In this document: piece after piece, positions 8,706 through 18,069 of the stretch
Layout of the letters: each line of letters opens with the position of its first letter
How positions within the stretch are numbered: position 1 is the first letter of the stretch
Translations under genes and position numbers: made by a program
The notes under the pieces: model-generated
The model's database searches: none
What the model was told of the DNA's origin: nothing
The model's input: only the letters and a program-made list of their open reading frames with translations
Assembly (NCBI GenBank): GCA_021297985.1
Contig: JAJTGU010000068.1
Span: 1-50,422 of the forward strand
Length of the DNA: 50,422 bases
From: Rubrivivax sp.
GTDB taxonomy: Bacteria > Pseudomonadota > Gammaproteobacteria > Burkholderiales > Burkholderiaceae_C
Direction of reading: 5' to 3'

Positions 8706-9269
8706 ATGAGCCCCCCCACCGTGCTGCGCCTGGTGGTCATGGGGGTGTCGGGCTGCGGCAAGTCCACCTTGGCGGGTGCCTTGGGCGAGGCCCTGCACCT
8801 GTGCATGACCGATGGCGACGACCTGCATCTGCCCGATAGCGTGCGCAAGATGCAGTCGGGTGTGCCATTGACCGATGCCGACCGCTGGCCCTGGCTTGAT
8901 CGCGTGGCGGCTTGCCTGCAGGCTGCGCCCGACGCCAGCGCACCCGCCGGGCGCGTGGTGGCCTGCTCGGCGCTGAAGCGGGTGTACCGCGATCGTCTTC
9001 GACAGCACCTGCCGGACATTCGCTTCGTGTTCCTCGACGGCCAGCCCGAACTGCTGCGCCAGCGCATGGGCCAGCGCACGGGCCATTTCATGCAGTTGCA
9101 GATGCTGGAAAGCCAACTCAACACCCTTGAGCGACCTGCCGGCGACGAGCACGACGTGCTGACGCTGCAAGCCGACCAACCCCTCGCCCACCAGGTCGCC
9201 CAAGTGACGCTCGCGGCGTCCGCATGGACGCTGCACCCCACCGGGGCACGGGCCCCGGAACTGCCATGA
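8706..9269 (+). CDS. gntK: Gluconokinase
   Basis: A 187-residue P-loop kinase that makes 6-phosphogluconate from gluconate and ATP. The Walker A motif GVSGCGKST lies near residues 13-21. The family blocks DGDDLH, KMQSGVPLTDADRWPWL, CSALKRVYRD, GHFMQLQMLESQ and DQPL are all present, in order and in one frame, so the gene looks intact although both neighbours are broken. The ATG at 8706 follows a weak purine stretch. The frame is also open upstream into the gluconolactonase remnant (from 8604), so a fused longer product is conceivable. Its stop overlaps the ATG of the dehydrogenase remnant by four bases, showing this was once an operon. It should be under the two operators upstream. Confidence 0.88.
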   Translation: MSPPTVLRLVVMGVSGCGKSTLAGALGEALHLCMTDGDDLHLPDSVRKMQSGVPLTDADRWPWLDRVAACLQAAPDASAPAGRVVACSALKRVYRDRLRQHLPDIRFVFLDGQPELLRQRMGQRTGHFMQLQMLESQLNTLERPAGDEHDVLTLQADQPLAHQVAQVTLAASAWTLHPTGARAPELP

Positions 9270-9374
9270 AGCCCGCTGTTGCCGATCGGTTCGGCCTTGC
9301 CGGCAAACGCGCCCTGATCACCGGCTTTTCCCTGCGGCATGGGCCTGGCGCTGGCCGCAGGCCGTCGTCGCCGA
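9266..9374 (+). pseudogene. Truncated start of an SDR-family dehydrogenase (gluconate 5-dehydrogenase-like)
   Basis: The ATG overlaps the gntK stop. The frame reads ADRFGLAGKRALITG, the first strand and start of the glycine-rich dinucleotide loop of a short-chain dehydrogenase. The expected GxxxGIG continues one frame over as GMGLALAAG, implying a one-base insertion or two-base loss near 9330. All sequence homology then stops at about 9358-9374, where the 3' end of the oppositely oriented tetR gene begins. About 90 percent of a normal 250-residue SDR is gone. In intact gluconate operons this position is often a gluconate 5-dehydrogenase; that identity is inference. Confidence 0.72.
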
Positions 9375-10022
9375 TCAATCGGGCGACGTTCCGGAGTCGA
9401 GGCCCAGGCCCCGCAACAGAACCTCGAAGCCCAACTCGAAGGTCCGGTCGAACTGTTCCGGCACGAAGAACTCGCCAGCCTGTGCGACAAGGGGGTGCTC
9501 GCGCTGCAGCACGTCCAGCGGGATCGGGTTCAACGACGACGGACCCTGGGCGTAGCCGCCGGTCTCGTCCAGCGTCGCGCCAAGCAGGTAGTAGCCGACG
9601 ACCCTGAAGGCGCGTGCCGACTGCTCACGCGACAGTCCGGCATCGGCAAAGCATCCCAGCACCGCTCCCAGGAAGCGCACGCCGGTGGCCGAGTTCCAGC
9701 GGTGCAGCGCCAGCCAGAGGTAGAAGCGCGGATGGCGGCGCGCCATGTGTCGCCAGGTGGCGGCCAGTTGGCGCAGGCGGTCCGCGGGTCGTTGGGACGG
9801 GTCGGGCAGTGGCATCGCGCCGAGCACCTGGTCGACCAGCGAATCCAGCAGATGGGCCTTGCTCGGGTGGTGGTGGTACAGGCTCATCGCCTCGCAGCCC
9901 AGCCGCTGGGCCAGGCGGCGCGTGCTGAAGGCGTCCAGGCCGTCGGATTCGATCAAGGCCAGCGCTTCGGAAAGGATGCGCTCGCGGCTCAGCGCCGGTC
10001 GGGTCGGGTTGAATCGGGTCAA
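9375..10022 (-). CDS. TetR/AcrR family transcriptional regulator
   Basis: A 215-residue regulator. The N-terminal helix-turn-helix covers about residues 14-55 (RERILSEALALIESDGLDAFSTRRLAQRLG...SLYHHHPSKAHLLD), and the C-terminal domain resembles the TetR_C type. It is divergent from a MAPEG gene, and a perfect inverted repeat sits between them, so it probably represses itself and that gene. The inducer is unknown. Its 3' end abuts the truncated dehydrogenase remnant, marking the edge of the eroded gluconate region. Confidence 0.9.
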   Translation of the reverse strand: MTRFNPTRPALSRERILSEALALIESDGLDAFSTRRLAQRLGCEAMSLYHHHPSKAHLLDSLVDQVLGAMPLPDPSQRPADRLRQLAATWRHMARRHPRFYLWLALHRWNSATGVRFLGAVLGCFADAGLSREQSARAFRVVGYYLLGATLDETGGYAQGPSSLNPIPLDVLQREHPLVAQAGEFFVPEQFDRTFELGFEVLLRGLGLDSGTSPD

Positions 10023-10043
10023 TTGCGGGCAGACGAAGCAAGA

Positions 10044-10056
10044 CTTACAGTGTAAG
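10044..10056. promoter_or_regulatory. Candidate TetR operator between tetR and the MAPEG gene
   Basis: CTTACAGTGTAAG: two perfect 6-base arms around a single G. It lies 22 bases from the tetR start and 45 bases from the MAPEG start, where it could block both promoters. CTTACA/TGTAAG arms are common in TetR-family operators. Confidence 0.72.
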
Positions 10057-10100
10057 GTTTCAGCCTTGCGCTGTCAGGTCAACCCCTTCATCCACCCACC

Positions 10101-10481
10101 ATGAATCCCATCACCACGGCGACCCTGGTCGCCACGACGCTGCTGCTGGTCGCGCTGTCGCTCAATGTCTCCCGGCTGCGCCTGCACCACAAGATCAGTG
10201 CGGGCGATGGCGGCCACCGCGACCTGGCGGCGGCGGTCCGCGCGCATGGCAACCTGGTCGAACAGTGGCCGTTGCTGCTGCTGCTGTGGATGGCCGAGTC
10301 GCGCGGTGCGGCCGGTGCGACGCTGGTGGCGATTGCCGGTGTCGTGGTGCTGGCGCGGCTGCTGCACGCCGCCGGGATGCTGGCCCGGCTGCCGCTGCTG
10401 CGCCGAGCCGGGCATGTGCTGAGCCTGGTGTGCCTGCTGTCCCTGGCCGTGACCTTGGGGTGGAGTCTGCTGCGGGGCTGA
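10101..10481 (+). CDS. MAPEG family membrane protein
   Basis: A 126-residue protein with four hydrophobic segments, the usual size and topology of bacterial MAPEG proteins (membrane-associated proteins in eicosanoid and glutathione metabolism). The signature RAHGNLVEQWPL near residues 48-59 matches the conserved R-x-H-x-N-x-x-E-x-x-P motif, which binds glutathione in characterised members. It sits in the inner membrane; a glutathione-linked detoxification role is plausible but unproven. The divergent TetR gene and shared operator suggest induction by a toxic or lipophilic compound. Confidence 0.88.
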   Translation: MNPITTATLVATTLLLVALSLNVSRLRLHHKISAGDGGHRDLAAAVRAHGNLVEQWPLLLLLWMAESRGAAGATLVAIAGVVVLARLLHAAGMLARLPLLRRAGHVLSLVCLLSLAVTLGWSLLRG

Positions 10482-10550
10482 GGTTCTGCGCTCCCGCTGC
10501 GCAGGCCCGCGGCGTGTTCGCTCGCCAGTGCTGGCCTCGGCCGGCCCCGA

Positions 10551-12131
10551 TCAGCCCGCTTCCACGCCGTTGCGGCCGCGCGCCTTGGCGCGGTACAGCG
10601 CCTGGTCGGCGCGGGTCGCCAGCGCCGTCTCGTCGTAAGGCGGCGCGCTGGCCAGACCAGCGCTGAGTGTCACCGCCAGGCCAGGGGAAAGCGCCGCCCA
10701 GTCGTGGCCGGCGACGTGCTGACGGATGCGCTCGCAGACTTCCAGTGCCCGGGACTCATTGGCATCGGGCAGCACGAGCAGGAACTCCTCGCCGCCGATA
10801 CGGGCGACCAGATCCGCCTGGCGCACACACTCGCGCATCAGCTGCGCCATGGCCACCAGGACGCGGTCGCCCACCAGGTGGCCGTGGCGGTCGTTGATTT
10901 GCTTGAAGTGGTCCAGGTCCAGTATGGCCAGCGTCACCGGCCGGCTGGCGGCAGCGGTTTCCTTCAGCAGAGCGGGAACGTGATGCTCCACGGCGCGCCG
11001 GTTGCCCAGGCCGGTGAGCGGGTCGCGGCGGGTGTCGGCCTCCAGGCTCTGCGCACGGTCGCGCTGGCGCTCGACTTCGCGGCGGGACTGCTCGGCTTCG
11101 ACCCGGGTGATGAACTGCTCCGATTGCGCCTGCAACTGCTGCACGATGCGCTCGCGCAGCAGGTCCGAGTGCTTCTCCAGGTGCCTCAGCGCAGCGGTTG
11201 TATCGCCCAGTGCCTTGTGGGCCATGTACAAGGCGTGCTGGGCTCGCAGTTCCGTCATCGGCATGAGCGGCCGGTCCCCGGCCTCGGCCAGCAGGGTCTG
11301 CAGCACTGTACGGGCCTGCTCGGGGGCGGCGTGGCGCAGCGCCCACTCGGCCAGCGAGCAATTCAGGCGCTGAGCCTGTGGCCCGAAGCCCAGGCGCAGG
11401 GCTTCGGCCAACGTGCGGTCCAGCAACGTGCGGGATCGGTCGCGCTCGCCGAGGTGGACCAGGATCTCGCCCAGGTTGCCTTCGGAAATGATGCGCGAGT
11501 AGGGGTCGCCCGTCGCACCGATCAGGCCCACCATCTCCTCGGCCAGCGGCAGCGCCCGATCCAGCGCCGCCAGCGAGGCCGCGGTGACCTCGCTGCCACG
11601 TTGCAGGTAATGGGTGCCGATCAGCACGGCGCACAGGTTATTCAACGCGCTGATCAGTTCCCGCAGCGCCGCGCCTTCGCGGGCGATGGCCAGCGCCTCG
11701 CGCAGCAGTCGTTCGGCCTGCCACGGGTCGCCCATGCGTTCGAAGCAGATGCCGAGCGTGTTGAGCGCTTGCGAAAGCGGTCCGGGTTTCCCGGTGGCTT
11801 CGGCCAGCGCGTGCACCTCGTAGGCGGCGGCCAGGGCCAAGTCGAAACGGCCGCTCTCGGCGCCCGCGAACGCGACGATGCGGTGGAACTCGCGGAGGTC
11901 GTCGCTGCTGTGGGCGCGCAGCAGCGGCGAAAGATCTTCCGCCAGCGCCAGCACACCGGCATAGTCACCACGGCGGAAGGTGAACTGGGCTTGAAGCCAG
12001 CCCGCCCGCGCCCGAGTGGCGGGGTCGGTGGCCTGTGCCGCCGCACGTGCCGCGACCAGGCCGGCTTCGAGCTCGCCGCGGTCCAGGCAGGCCTGGGCTT
12101 CGGCAAGGGCTTGCTGAGCGTTTTCGTCCAT
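10551..12131 (-). CDS. TPR-repeat diguanylate cyclase (GGDEF protein)
   Basis: A 526-residue soluble protein from the ATG at 12131. Residues about 1-320 are helical TPR-like repeats with no transmembrane segment or signal peptide. A coiled-coil-like linker (about 325-365) leads to a C-terminal GGDEF domain with the active motif GGEEF and, five residues earlier, RQAD, which matches the RxxD allosteric inhibitory site. It should make cyclic di-GMP from GTP and be product-inhibited; TPRs probably bind a partner. A perfect FNR-type box lies upstream, so expression may respond to low oxygen. The open frame extends to 12200, but the ATG at 12131 gives a more natural start. Confidence 0.9.
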   Translation of the reverse strand: MDENAQQALAEAQACLDRGELEAGLVAARAAAQATDPATRARAGWLQAQFTFRRGDYAGVLALAEDLSPLLRAHSSDDLREFHRIVAFAGAESGRFDLALAAAYEVHALAEATGKPGPLSQALNTLGICFERMGDPWQAERLLREALAIAREGAALRELISALNNLCAVLIGTHYLQRGSEVTAASLAALDRALPLAEEMVGLIGATGDPYSRIISEGNLGEILVHLGERDRSRTLLDRTLAEALRLGFGPQAQRLNCSLAEWALRHAAPEQARTVLQTLLAEAGDRPLMPMTELRAQHALYMAHKALGDTTAALRHLEKHSDLLRERIVQQLQAQSEQFITRVEAEQSRREVERQRDRAQSLEADTRRDPLTGLGNRRAVEHHVPALLKETAAASRPVTLAILDLDHFKQINDRHGHLVGDRVLVAMAQLMRECVRQADLVARIGGEEFLLVLPDANESRALEVCERIRQHVAGHDWAALSPGLAVTLSAGLASAPPYDETALATRADQALYRAKARGRNGVEAG

Positions 12132-12205
12132 CTCTGTGAAAGGGTCAGCATAGCGGGAAAGCGCCCAGAACCCTGTCCGGCCTCGTGCGACCGCAGGCAA
12201 GTCCC

Positions 12206-12219
12206 TTGATCGGGATCAA
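12206..12219 (-). promoter_or_regulatory. FNR/Anr-type binding site upstream of the TPR-GGDEF gene
   Basis: TTGAT-CGGG-ATCAA matches the FNR/Anr consensus TTGAT-N4-ATCAA exactly, and the arms extend one more pair (C and G). The centre is about 81 bases before the ATG at 12131. A site at -41.5 would put the transcript start about 40 bases before the ATG, a normal activating arrangement. The rest of 12132-12319 shows nothing else I can call. The site is symmetric, but only the minus-strand gene starts here. Confidence 0.7.
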
Positions 12220-12319
12220 GGCCTTGGACGTCCGGCGCCGCAGGGGTCGTGCCCGAGACGGTGGAGCCTGATGACGACGCGTGCCGCTTGCCGGGCGAAC
12301 AAGAAGCCGGGGCCAGGGC

Positions 12320-13651
<1,332 letters not shown>

Positions 13652-13655
13652 GTCG

Positions 13656-15146
13656 TCATCCCCGTTCGTTGACGTGGGGCACGGGAAGGCGCACCGAGAC
13701 CCGTGTCCAGGTACCGTTGCTGGCGACATCGATGCTGCCTTTCAGGCGTTGCACGATCTGCCAGCACACCCAGAGCCCCAGGCCGCGCCGGTGCGGACCC
13801 TCGTCGATGGCAGACGCCACGAAGGGCTCGAACATGCGAGCCAGCCGTTCGGGTGCCAGCGCCGGACCCGTGTTGCCGACGAGCATCGCCAGCTGCCCCG
13901 AGGTGCGTGTCACCGTGAACTCGACCGCTGCGGAACCGCCTTCGGCAGGCGGGCGTGCCGCGGCGGTGGCGTTGAGCAGCAGGTTGAGCGCCAGCTGCCG
14001 CACCTCGTGGCCCGGCAGCGGCGTGTCCAATGTCGCGGACGCATCGACCTGCCACAACAGCTGAAGCCCGCGGGTCGCCGCATCGGGCTGGATCAGCATC
14101 AGCAGGTCGTCCCAGTCCTGGCCGCCGAGCCGCGGGGAGTCCAGCCGCGCCTCGACGAGCAGGGCCGCGACCGTCGCGCGGATCTGCTGCAGGCCGCGCT
14201 CGAGCAGCCCGAAGGTCTTGCGCGATACCGCATCCGGGTTGCCGTGCCGCATTGCGGTGTCAATGGCGTTGAGCATGCCACCCAGGGGGTTGTTGATCTC
14301 GTGGGCGATCGCGGCCGAGACTCGCCCCACCGCGGCCAGACGGTCCGAGGCCATGACTTCGCGTTCGAGGGCGGCCTTGCGCGCCAGCCCGTCGAGCATC
14401 TGCCGTGCCTGCGCGGAGAGCTGACCCACCTCGTCGCCGCCGTCCGGTGGCAGCAAGGTCTGAACCTGTTGCGGCGACTGCCGGCCGACCTGGGCCATCG
14501 CCTGCGCCATCTGTGACAGCGGCTGCGCGAGGCGCTTGCCCGCGTACCAGCCCAGGGGTACCAGAAGCAGCAGGCCCGGCACGCTGACCAAGGCGACCTC
14601 GAAGACCGCGGAGCGGACGCGTTCGGCATACAAGGCGCCGTTGTAGTCAAGCATGACCGTGCCCAGTCGCCTGCCGTCCTCAGCCACGATGGGTCCTGCA
14701 GCCGCGAGCTCCGGACCTGTCGTGCCACGTCCGAGTGCGAGGTGAAAGCCGTTGTCGCCGGCGGACTTCAACGCAAGCGGCGCCAGGGGTTCGGGCAGTG
14801 CCCGCGCTGGCGTCAGCACGGGCATGCGACGCGGGTCGCTGGACACGAACACCTGGCGTGCCGCGTCGAGCACCACCACGCCTTGCAGCGGGCTGTCGCT
14901 GCTGCGCGCCTCCAGCGGCGCTCTCACCACCTCGAAGGCCAGCCAGAGGTCGTCGCGAAGCATCGGGTCGCGCAGCGAGCGGGCCAGCAGCTTGGTCAGG
15001 CTCTCGGCGCTGGCTTCGAGGTCGCGGCGCGCGTCCCCCAGCGCACGCGTCACCAGCAAGGTGGTCACGACGATCTCGGTGAGCAAGATCACCGCCGTGA
15101 TGGCCAGCGGAATCTTCAGCCGCCAGCTGAGGTCGCGCAGGCTCAC
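13656..15146 (-). CDS. Membrane sensor histidine kinase
   Basis: A 496-residue kinase starting at a GTG that overlaps the upstream gene's stop by four bases. An N-terminal transmembrane helix (about 10-32) is followed by a periplasmic region of about 150 residues, a second helix near 165-190, a HAMP-like linker (RLAQPLSQMAQAMAQ), then the dimerisation domain with His282 in AIAHEINNPLGG and a C-terminal HATPase domain (NLLLNATAAA, GLGLWVCWQIV). Its type resembles NtrB/DctB-like partners of sigma-54 regulators. The periplasmic loop could receive a ligand-loaded binding protein encoded just upstream. Phosphotransfer to the following response regulator is expected. Confidence 0.92.
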   Translation of the reverse strand: MSLRDLSWRLKIPLAITAVILLTEIVVTTLLVTRALGDARRDLEASAESLTKLLARSLRDPMLRDDLWLAFEVVRAPLEARSSDSPLQGVVVLDAARQVFVSSDPRRMPVLTPARALPEPLAPLALKSAGDNGFHLALGRGTTGPELAAAGPIVAEDGRRLGTVMLDYNGALYAERVRSAVFEVALVSVPGLLLLVPLGWYAGKRLAQPLSQMAQAMAQVGRQSPQQVQTLLPPDGGDEVGQLSAQARQMLDGLARKAALEREVMASDRLAAVGRVSAAIAHEINNPLGGMLNAIDTAMRHGNPDAVSRKTFGLLERGLQQIRATVAALLVEARLDSPRLGGQDWDDLLMLIQPDAATRGLQLLWQVDASATLDTPLPGHEVRQLALNLLLNATAAARPPAEGGSAAVEFTVTRTSGQLAMLVGNTGPALAPERLARMFEPFVASAIDEGPHRRGLGLWVCWQIVQRLKGSIDVASNGTWTRVSVRLPVPHVNERG

Positions 15147-16033
15147 GGGCCGCTGCGCTCGGACACGCGCAGCAGTGCGCGGATGCTGTCGAACTGGCCG
15201 GCACGAGGCTCCTCGAATCCGTCGATGTTCAGCCGCTCCAGGATGGCGCGGCCCTCGGCCTCGGCGGACATGCCGCGCAGGGCATCGCCCAACTGGCGGG
15301 CCTCGGCCGCTGCCCAGTTGAGGCGGGAGACCACGGGCGGGAATCCGTGTGGTGCCGAGCGCCAGGCCACGCGCAGCCCGGCGACGCTGGCGGGCTGCTG
15401 GGCGGCGATGGTGTCCCAGACGTAGCCGTCGACTGCACCGCCGTCGGCCAGGCCCGCGCGTACGGCATCGACCACCTTGCGGTGACTGAAGGTGAAGAAG
15501 CTGCGCCGGAAGAATGACGCGGGGTTGGCGCCGATGCCGGCGATCTCGGCACGGGGCACGAGAAAGCCGCTGTTGGACAGCGGGTCGCTGTACGCGAACA
15601 CGCGGCCGCGCAGGTCGGACACCTGCCGCGTCGAGGCATCGGCGGCCGGCACGATCAGGTGCGAGCGGTACAGCGGTGCGCCCTGGTAGCGGGGAACGGC
15701 CACCACCGAGAGTCTGGACTCGTGCAGCACCAACGGGTGTCCGCACAACCATGCGGCTTCGACGCCGTCGCCCAGCAACAGGTCGACGATTTCGCGGTAG
15801 CTGCCTCGCTGCACGAAGCGAACGGGTCGGTCGAGTCGCGCCTCAAGCAGCCGCTGCCAGCGGTCGAGCAGGCCGATCTGCTCATTCAAGAAGACCGGAG
15901 TCGTCCCGAATCGCAGTGGCACCGCGGCCAGTCCCCGCCCTGGCAGCAGCGCGGCGCCACTCAAGGCCGCAGCCAGGAAGACGCGTCGGTTACCTTGTCG
16001 TAACGGCGATGGATCGTTGGCGGTTCGCTTCAT
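15143..16033 (-). CDS. PhnD-like periplasmic substrate-binding protein
   Basis: About 296 residues from the ATG at 16033, which has a good ribosome site (AGAAGAGGTA just upstream). The N-terminus RRVFLAAALSGAALLPGRGLAA is a signal peptide, perhaps Tat-like. The mature protein has the PhnD/phosphate-phosphonate binding-protein fold: LRFGTTPVF, LCGHPLVL, an SDLRGRVFAYSDPLSNSGFLVP block, and GAVDGYVWDTI. No ABC permease or ATPase gene follows; instead the next genes are a histidine kinase and a sigma-54 regulator. It therefore probably works as an extracytoplasmic sensor rather than a transporter part. The divergent sulfite dehydrogenase genes suggest an oxyanion such as sulfite, but the ligand is unknown. 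Confidence 0.88.
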   Translation of the reverse strand: MKRTANDPSPLRQGNRRVFLAAALSGAALLPGRGLAAVPLRFGTTPVFLNEQIGLLDRWQRLLEARLDRPVRFVQRGSYREIVDLLLGDGVEAAWLCGHPLVLHESRLSVVAVPRYQGAPLYRSHLIVPAADASTRQVSDLRGRVFAYSDPLSNSGFLVPRAEIAGIGANPASFFRRSFFTFSHRKVVDAVRAGLADGGAVDGYVWDTIAAQQPASVAGLRVAWRSAPHGFPPVVSRLNWAAAEARQLGDALRGMSAEAEGRAILERLNIDGFEEPRAGQFDSIRALLRVSERSGP

Positions 16034-16077
16034 TACCTCTTCTTCCCAATGCCGCCCCCGAACCAGGAAGAGGGCCA

Positions 16078-16092
16078 TGGCCTGCATCTTGC
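16078..16092 (+). promoter_or_regulatory. Sigma-54 (-24/-12) promoter for the sulfite dehydrogenase genes
   Basis: TGGCCTGCATCTTGC fits the sigma-54 pattern TGGC-N7-TTGC, with the invariant GG (16079-16080) and GC (16091-16092) separated by exactly ten bases. Transcription would begin near 16104, leaving a leader of about 58 bases before the ATG at 16162. The divergently encoded response regulator has the GAFTGA loop needed to activate such a promoter. A CCGGAC/GTCCGG inverted repeat at 16106-16134 lies just downstream and could be a leader hairpin or a binding site. Confidence 0.75.
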
Positions 16093-16161
16093 GGTGAAGC
16101 CCACGCCGGACCACGCGCATTAACCCGAGTCCGGTCCACCATCAAGAGTCAGGAGACAGGC

Positions 16162-17535
16162 ATGGCAGCTCAACAGCAGCAGGCACAGGAACGCGCCCTC
16201 GTGGATGAGGCGCTTCGCATCGGCCCGCAAGCCGACCGGCGACGCTTCTTCGTATCGGCCGCGGCCTTTGGCGCGGCCGCAGCCGCGCCTGGCCTGACCC
16301 AAGCCCAGGCCCCGGCTGCACCAGCTCCAGCGGCCGCGGCTGCCCCAGCGGCTGCGCCGGCCCGCAGGGTGCTCGTCAAGGACGACTCCCGTCTGCTCAA
16401 CATCGGCGCGACGGTGCGCAGCGGCAACTACTGGGACTTCAGCACCTACATCACCCCCGTCGAGGAGTTCTACGTCCGAAACCACTACCCGACTCCAGTG
16501 GCCGAGGCGAAGCCCGTGCTGGATCCGAAGCTGTGGCGCATGAAGATCCACGGCAACGGACTGGAGCGCAGCATCGACATCGGCTATGACGACCTCGTGA
16601 AGATGCCGTCGCGTACGGTCATCGCGACGATGGAGTGCCATGGCAACGGCCGCAGCCTGTTCTGGGAACAACAGGACCAGATGCAGGTTGCCGGCGGCAA
16701 CTGGGTGCTGGGGGCGGTGGGGCAGGCCGAGTGGCAGATCGTGCCGTTGGCCCATATCTTCGGCCTCACCGGACTGAAGAAGGAAGCCCGGTCAGCCCTG
16801 TTCTGGTCGGGTGTCGACGGCGGCGACATGGGCCGGCCGATGCCGGTGGCCGACATCCTGGCGCGTGCCGACGACATCGGCATCTGCTTCAGGATGAACG
16901 GCAACCCCCTGACGCCCGACCACGGCGCGCCAGTGCGCCTGGTGGTACCGGGCTGGGGTGGTACGGCGTCGATCAAGTGGCTGACCGAGATGCGCGTGGA
17001 CACGCACCAGCACTGGTGCCGGCTGAACACCCGCGGCGAGGTGTACATCGGGCCCGACTATGCGGCGCCGGCTGTCGGACCGACCGACGAATTCATCGGC
17101 GGCGTCACCGCGGCGGACGTCAAGGGGCCGATGGTCACCTGGATGCCGATCAAGACCTTGATCACCGTGCCGCTTGTGCTTGAGAAGAGCCCGTCGGTGC
17201 CCGCGAACTATCCGTTGAAGCGCGGCGAATGGCCGCGCATGACTGCCGGCAGGCAGTTGGTGCGCGGCTATGCATGGGCACCTCAGTACGGCATCCGCGA
17301 TGTCGAGTACCGCGTCGATGGCGGTGGGTGGCAGCGCGCGAACATCCAGGGACCGAATCTCGGCCGATACACGTGGGTGCGGTTCGACTTCCAGTGGGAC
17401 GCGCGCCCTGGCGACCATGTCATCGAGACGCGCGGCATCGACATGGCCGGGTACGCGCAGCCGGAGAGGGTTCCGTTCAACCAGCTCGGCATGGCGAATG
17501 GCGCGATCCCGAAGTTCCGCATCCGGGTCGCATGA
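16162..17535 (+). CDS. Molybdopterin sulfite dehydrogenase, catalytic subunit (SorA/SoxC-like)
   Basis: A 457-residue protein of the sulfite oxidase family. The N-terminus has a twin-arginine signal (DRRRFF followed by a hydrophobic Ala-rich stretch and an Ala/Pro linker), consistent with folded export of a Mo-cofactor enzyme. The molybdopterin domain has Cys159 in ECHGNGRS, the expected molybdenum ligand. The C-terminal part (SYAWAPQYGIRDVEYRVDGG-like region, about 360-455) is the Mo-co dimerisation domain. It should oxidise sulfite to sulfate in the periplasm and pass electrons to the next gene's cytochrome. A ribosome site AGGAGA precedes the ATG. The long open frame upstream (from 15514) is not coding. 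SoxC or a related oxidoreductase is possible because substrate cannot be read directly. Confidence 0.88.
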   Translation: MAAQQQQAQERALVDEALRIGPQADRRRFFVSAAAFGAAAAAPGLTQAQAPAAPAPAAAAAPAAAPARRVLVKDDSRLLNIGATVRSGNYWDFSTYITPVEEFYVRNHYPTPVAEAKPVLDPKLWRMKIHGNGLERSIDIGYDDLVKMPSRTVIATMECHGNGRSLFWEQQDQMQVAGGNWVLGAVGQAEWQIVPLAHIFGLTGLKKEARSALFWSGVDGGDMGRPMPVADILARADDIGICFRMNGNPLTPDHGAPVRLVVPGWGGTASIKWLTEMRVDTHQHWCRLNTRGEVYIGPDYAAPAVGPTDEFIGGVTAADVKGPMVTWMPIKTLITVPLVLEKSPSVPANYPLKRGEWPRMTAGRQLVRGYAWAPQYGIRDVEYRVDGGGWQRANIQGPNLGRYTWVRFDFQWDARPGDHVIETRGIDMAGYAQPERVPFNQLGMANGAIPKFRIRVA

Positions 17536-17945
17536 AGGGCCGACGCTCGAAGCGGATCCACCCGGCGGCGCAGCTGGCCGCCTTCGCGTTCTGGCTGCCG
17601 TCCGCGCTTGCGTCGGAGGTGCCGGCGCCTCCGGCCGGTGCCAGCCCGCAGGTGCTGAACGGCGCGAAGCTCTACCAGGCGCACTGTGCGTTGTGCCACG
17701 GCCCGAAAGGGCGCGACGCGAACGTGTTCCCGCGTCCCATCTGGGGCCCTGGGCACGACATCGGCAAGTTCGGGACGGCCAAGGGACTGTTCGACTACGT
17801 GCAGCTCCTGATGCCGTTCGACAACCCGGCCAAGATCGATGACCCCGTCAAGACGGCGATCGTCGCGTACATGCTGGTACGCAACGGGGACCTGAAGCCC
17901 GGGGGTTCGATCCCGACCGGGGGTGACCAGACCGCGATCAAGTAG
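17532..17945 (+). CDS. Mono-haem c-type cytochrome, SorB-like electron acceptor
   Basis: A 137-residue exported cytochrome. An N-terminal signal peptide (to about residue 30) is followed by one haem site, Cys52-Ala-Leu-Cys55-His56; a methionine in LLMPFDNP is a candidate sixth ligand. The size fits SorB-type subunits and is far too short for the di-haem SoxD. The ATG overlaps the stop of the Mo-enzyme gene by four bases, so the two form a tightly coupled operon. It likely takes electrons from the sulfite dehydrogenase and hands them to a terminal oxidase. Confidence 0.9.
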   Translation: MKGRRSKRIHPAAQLAAFAFWLPSALASEVPAPPAGASPQVLNGAKLYQAHCALCHGPKGRDANVFPRPIWGPGHDIGKFGTAKGLFDYVQLLMPFDNPAKIDDPVKTAIVAYMLVRNGDLKPGGSIPTGGDQTAIK

Positions 17946-18069
17946 GCCGGGAGGCGGATGAGTCGCCGTCTGATCCTTGCGTCATTGCCGACGCCGACCC
18001 ACCCCGAACCAAAGAGGCCGACATCGTCGGCAGCCTCCAACCGCGGCCTTTCATCGGACTCGCGGGTCC

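Noticed and set aside
7795..8709. Single 304-codon frame treated as one working protein
   Set aside because: It strings together fragments of two unrelated enzymes and then runs out of frame; it is better read as pseudogenes.
15514..16161. Upstream extension of the sulfite dehydrogenase frame
   Set aside because: Antisense to the binding-protein gene; the true start at 16162 has a ribosome site and Tat signal.
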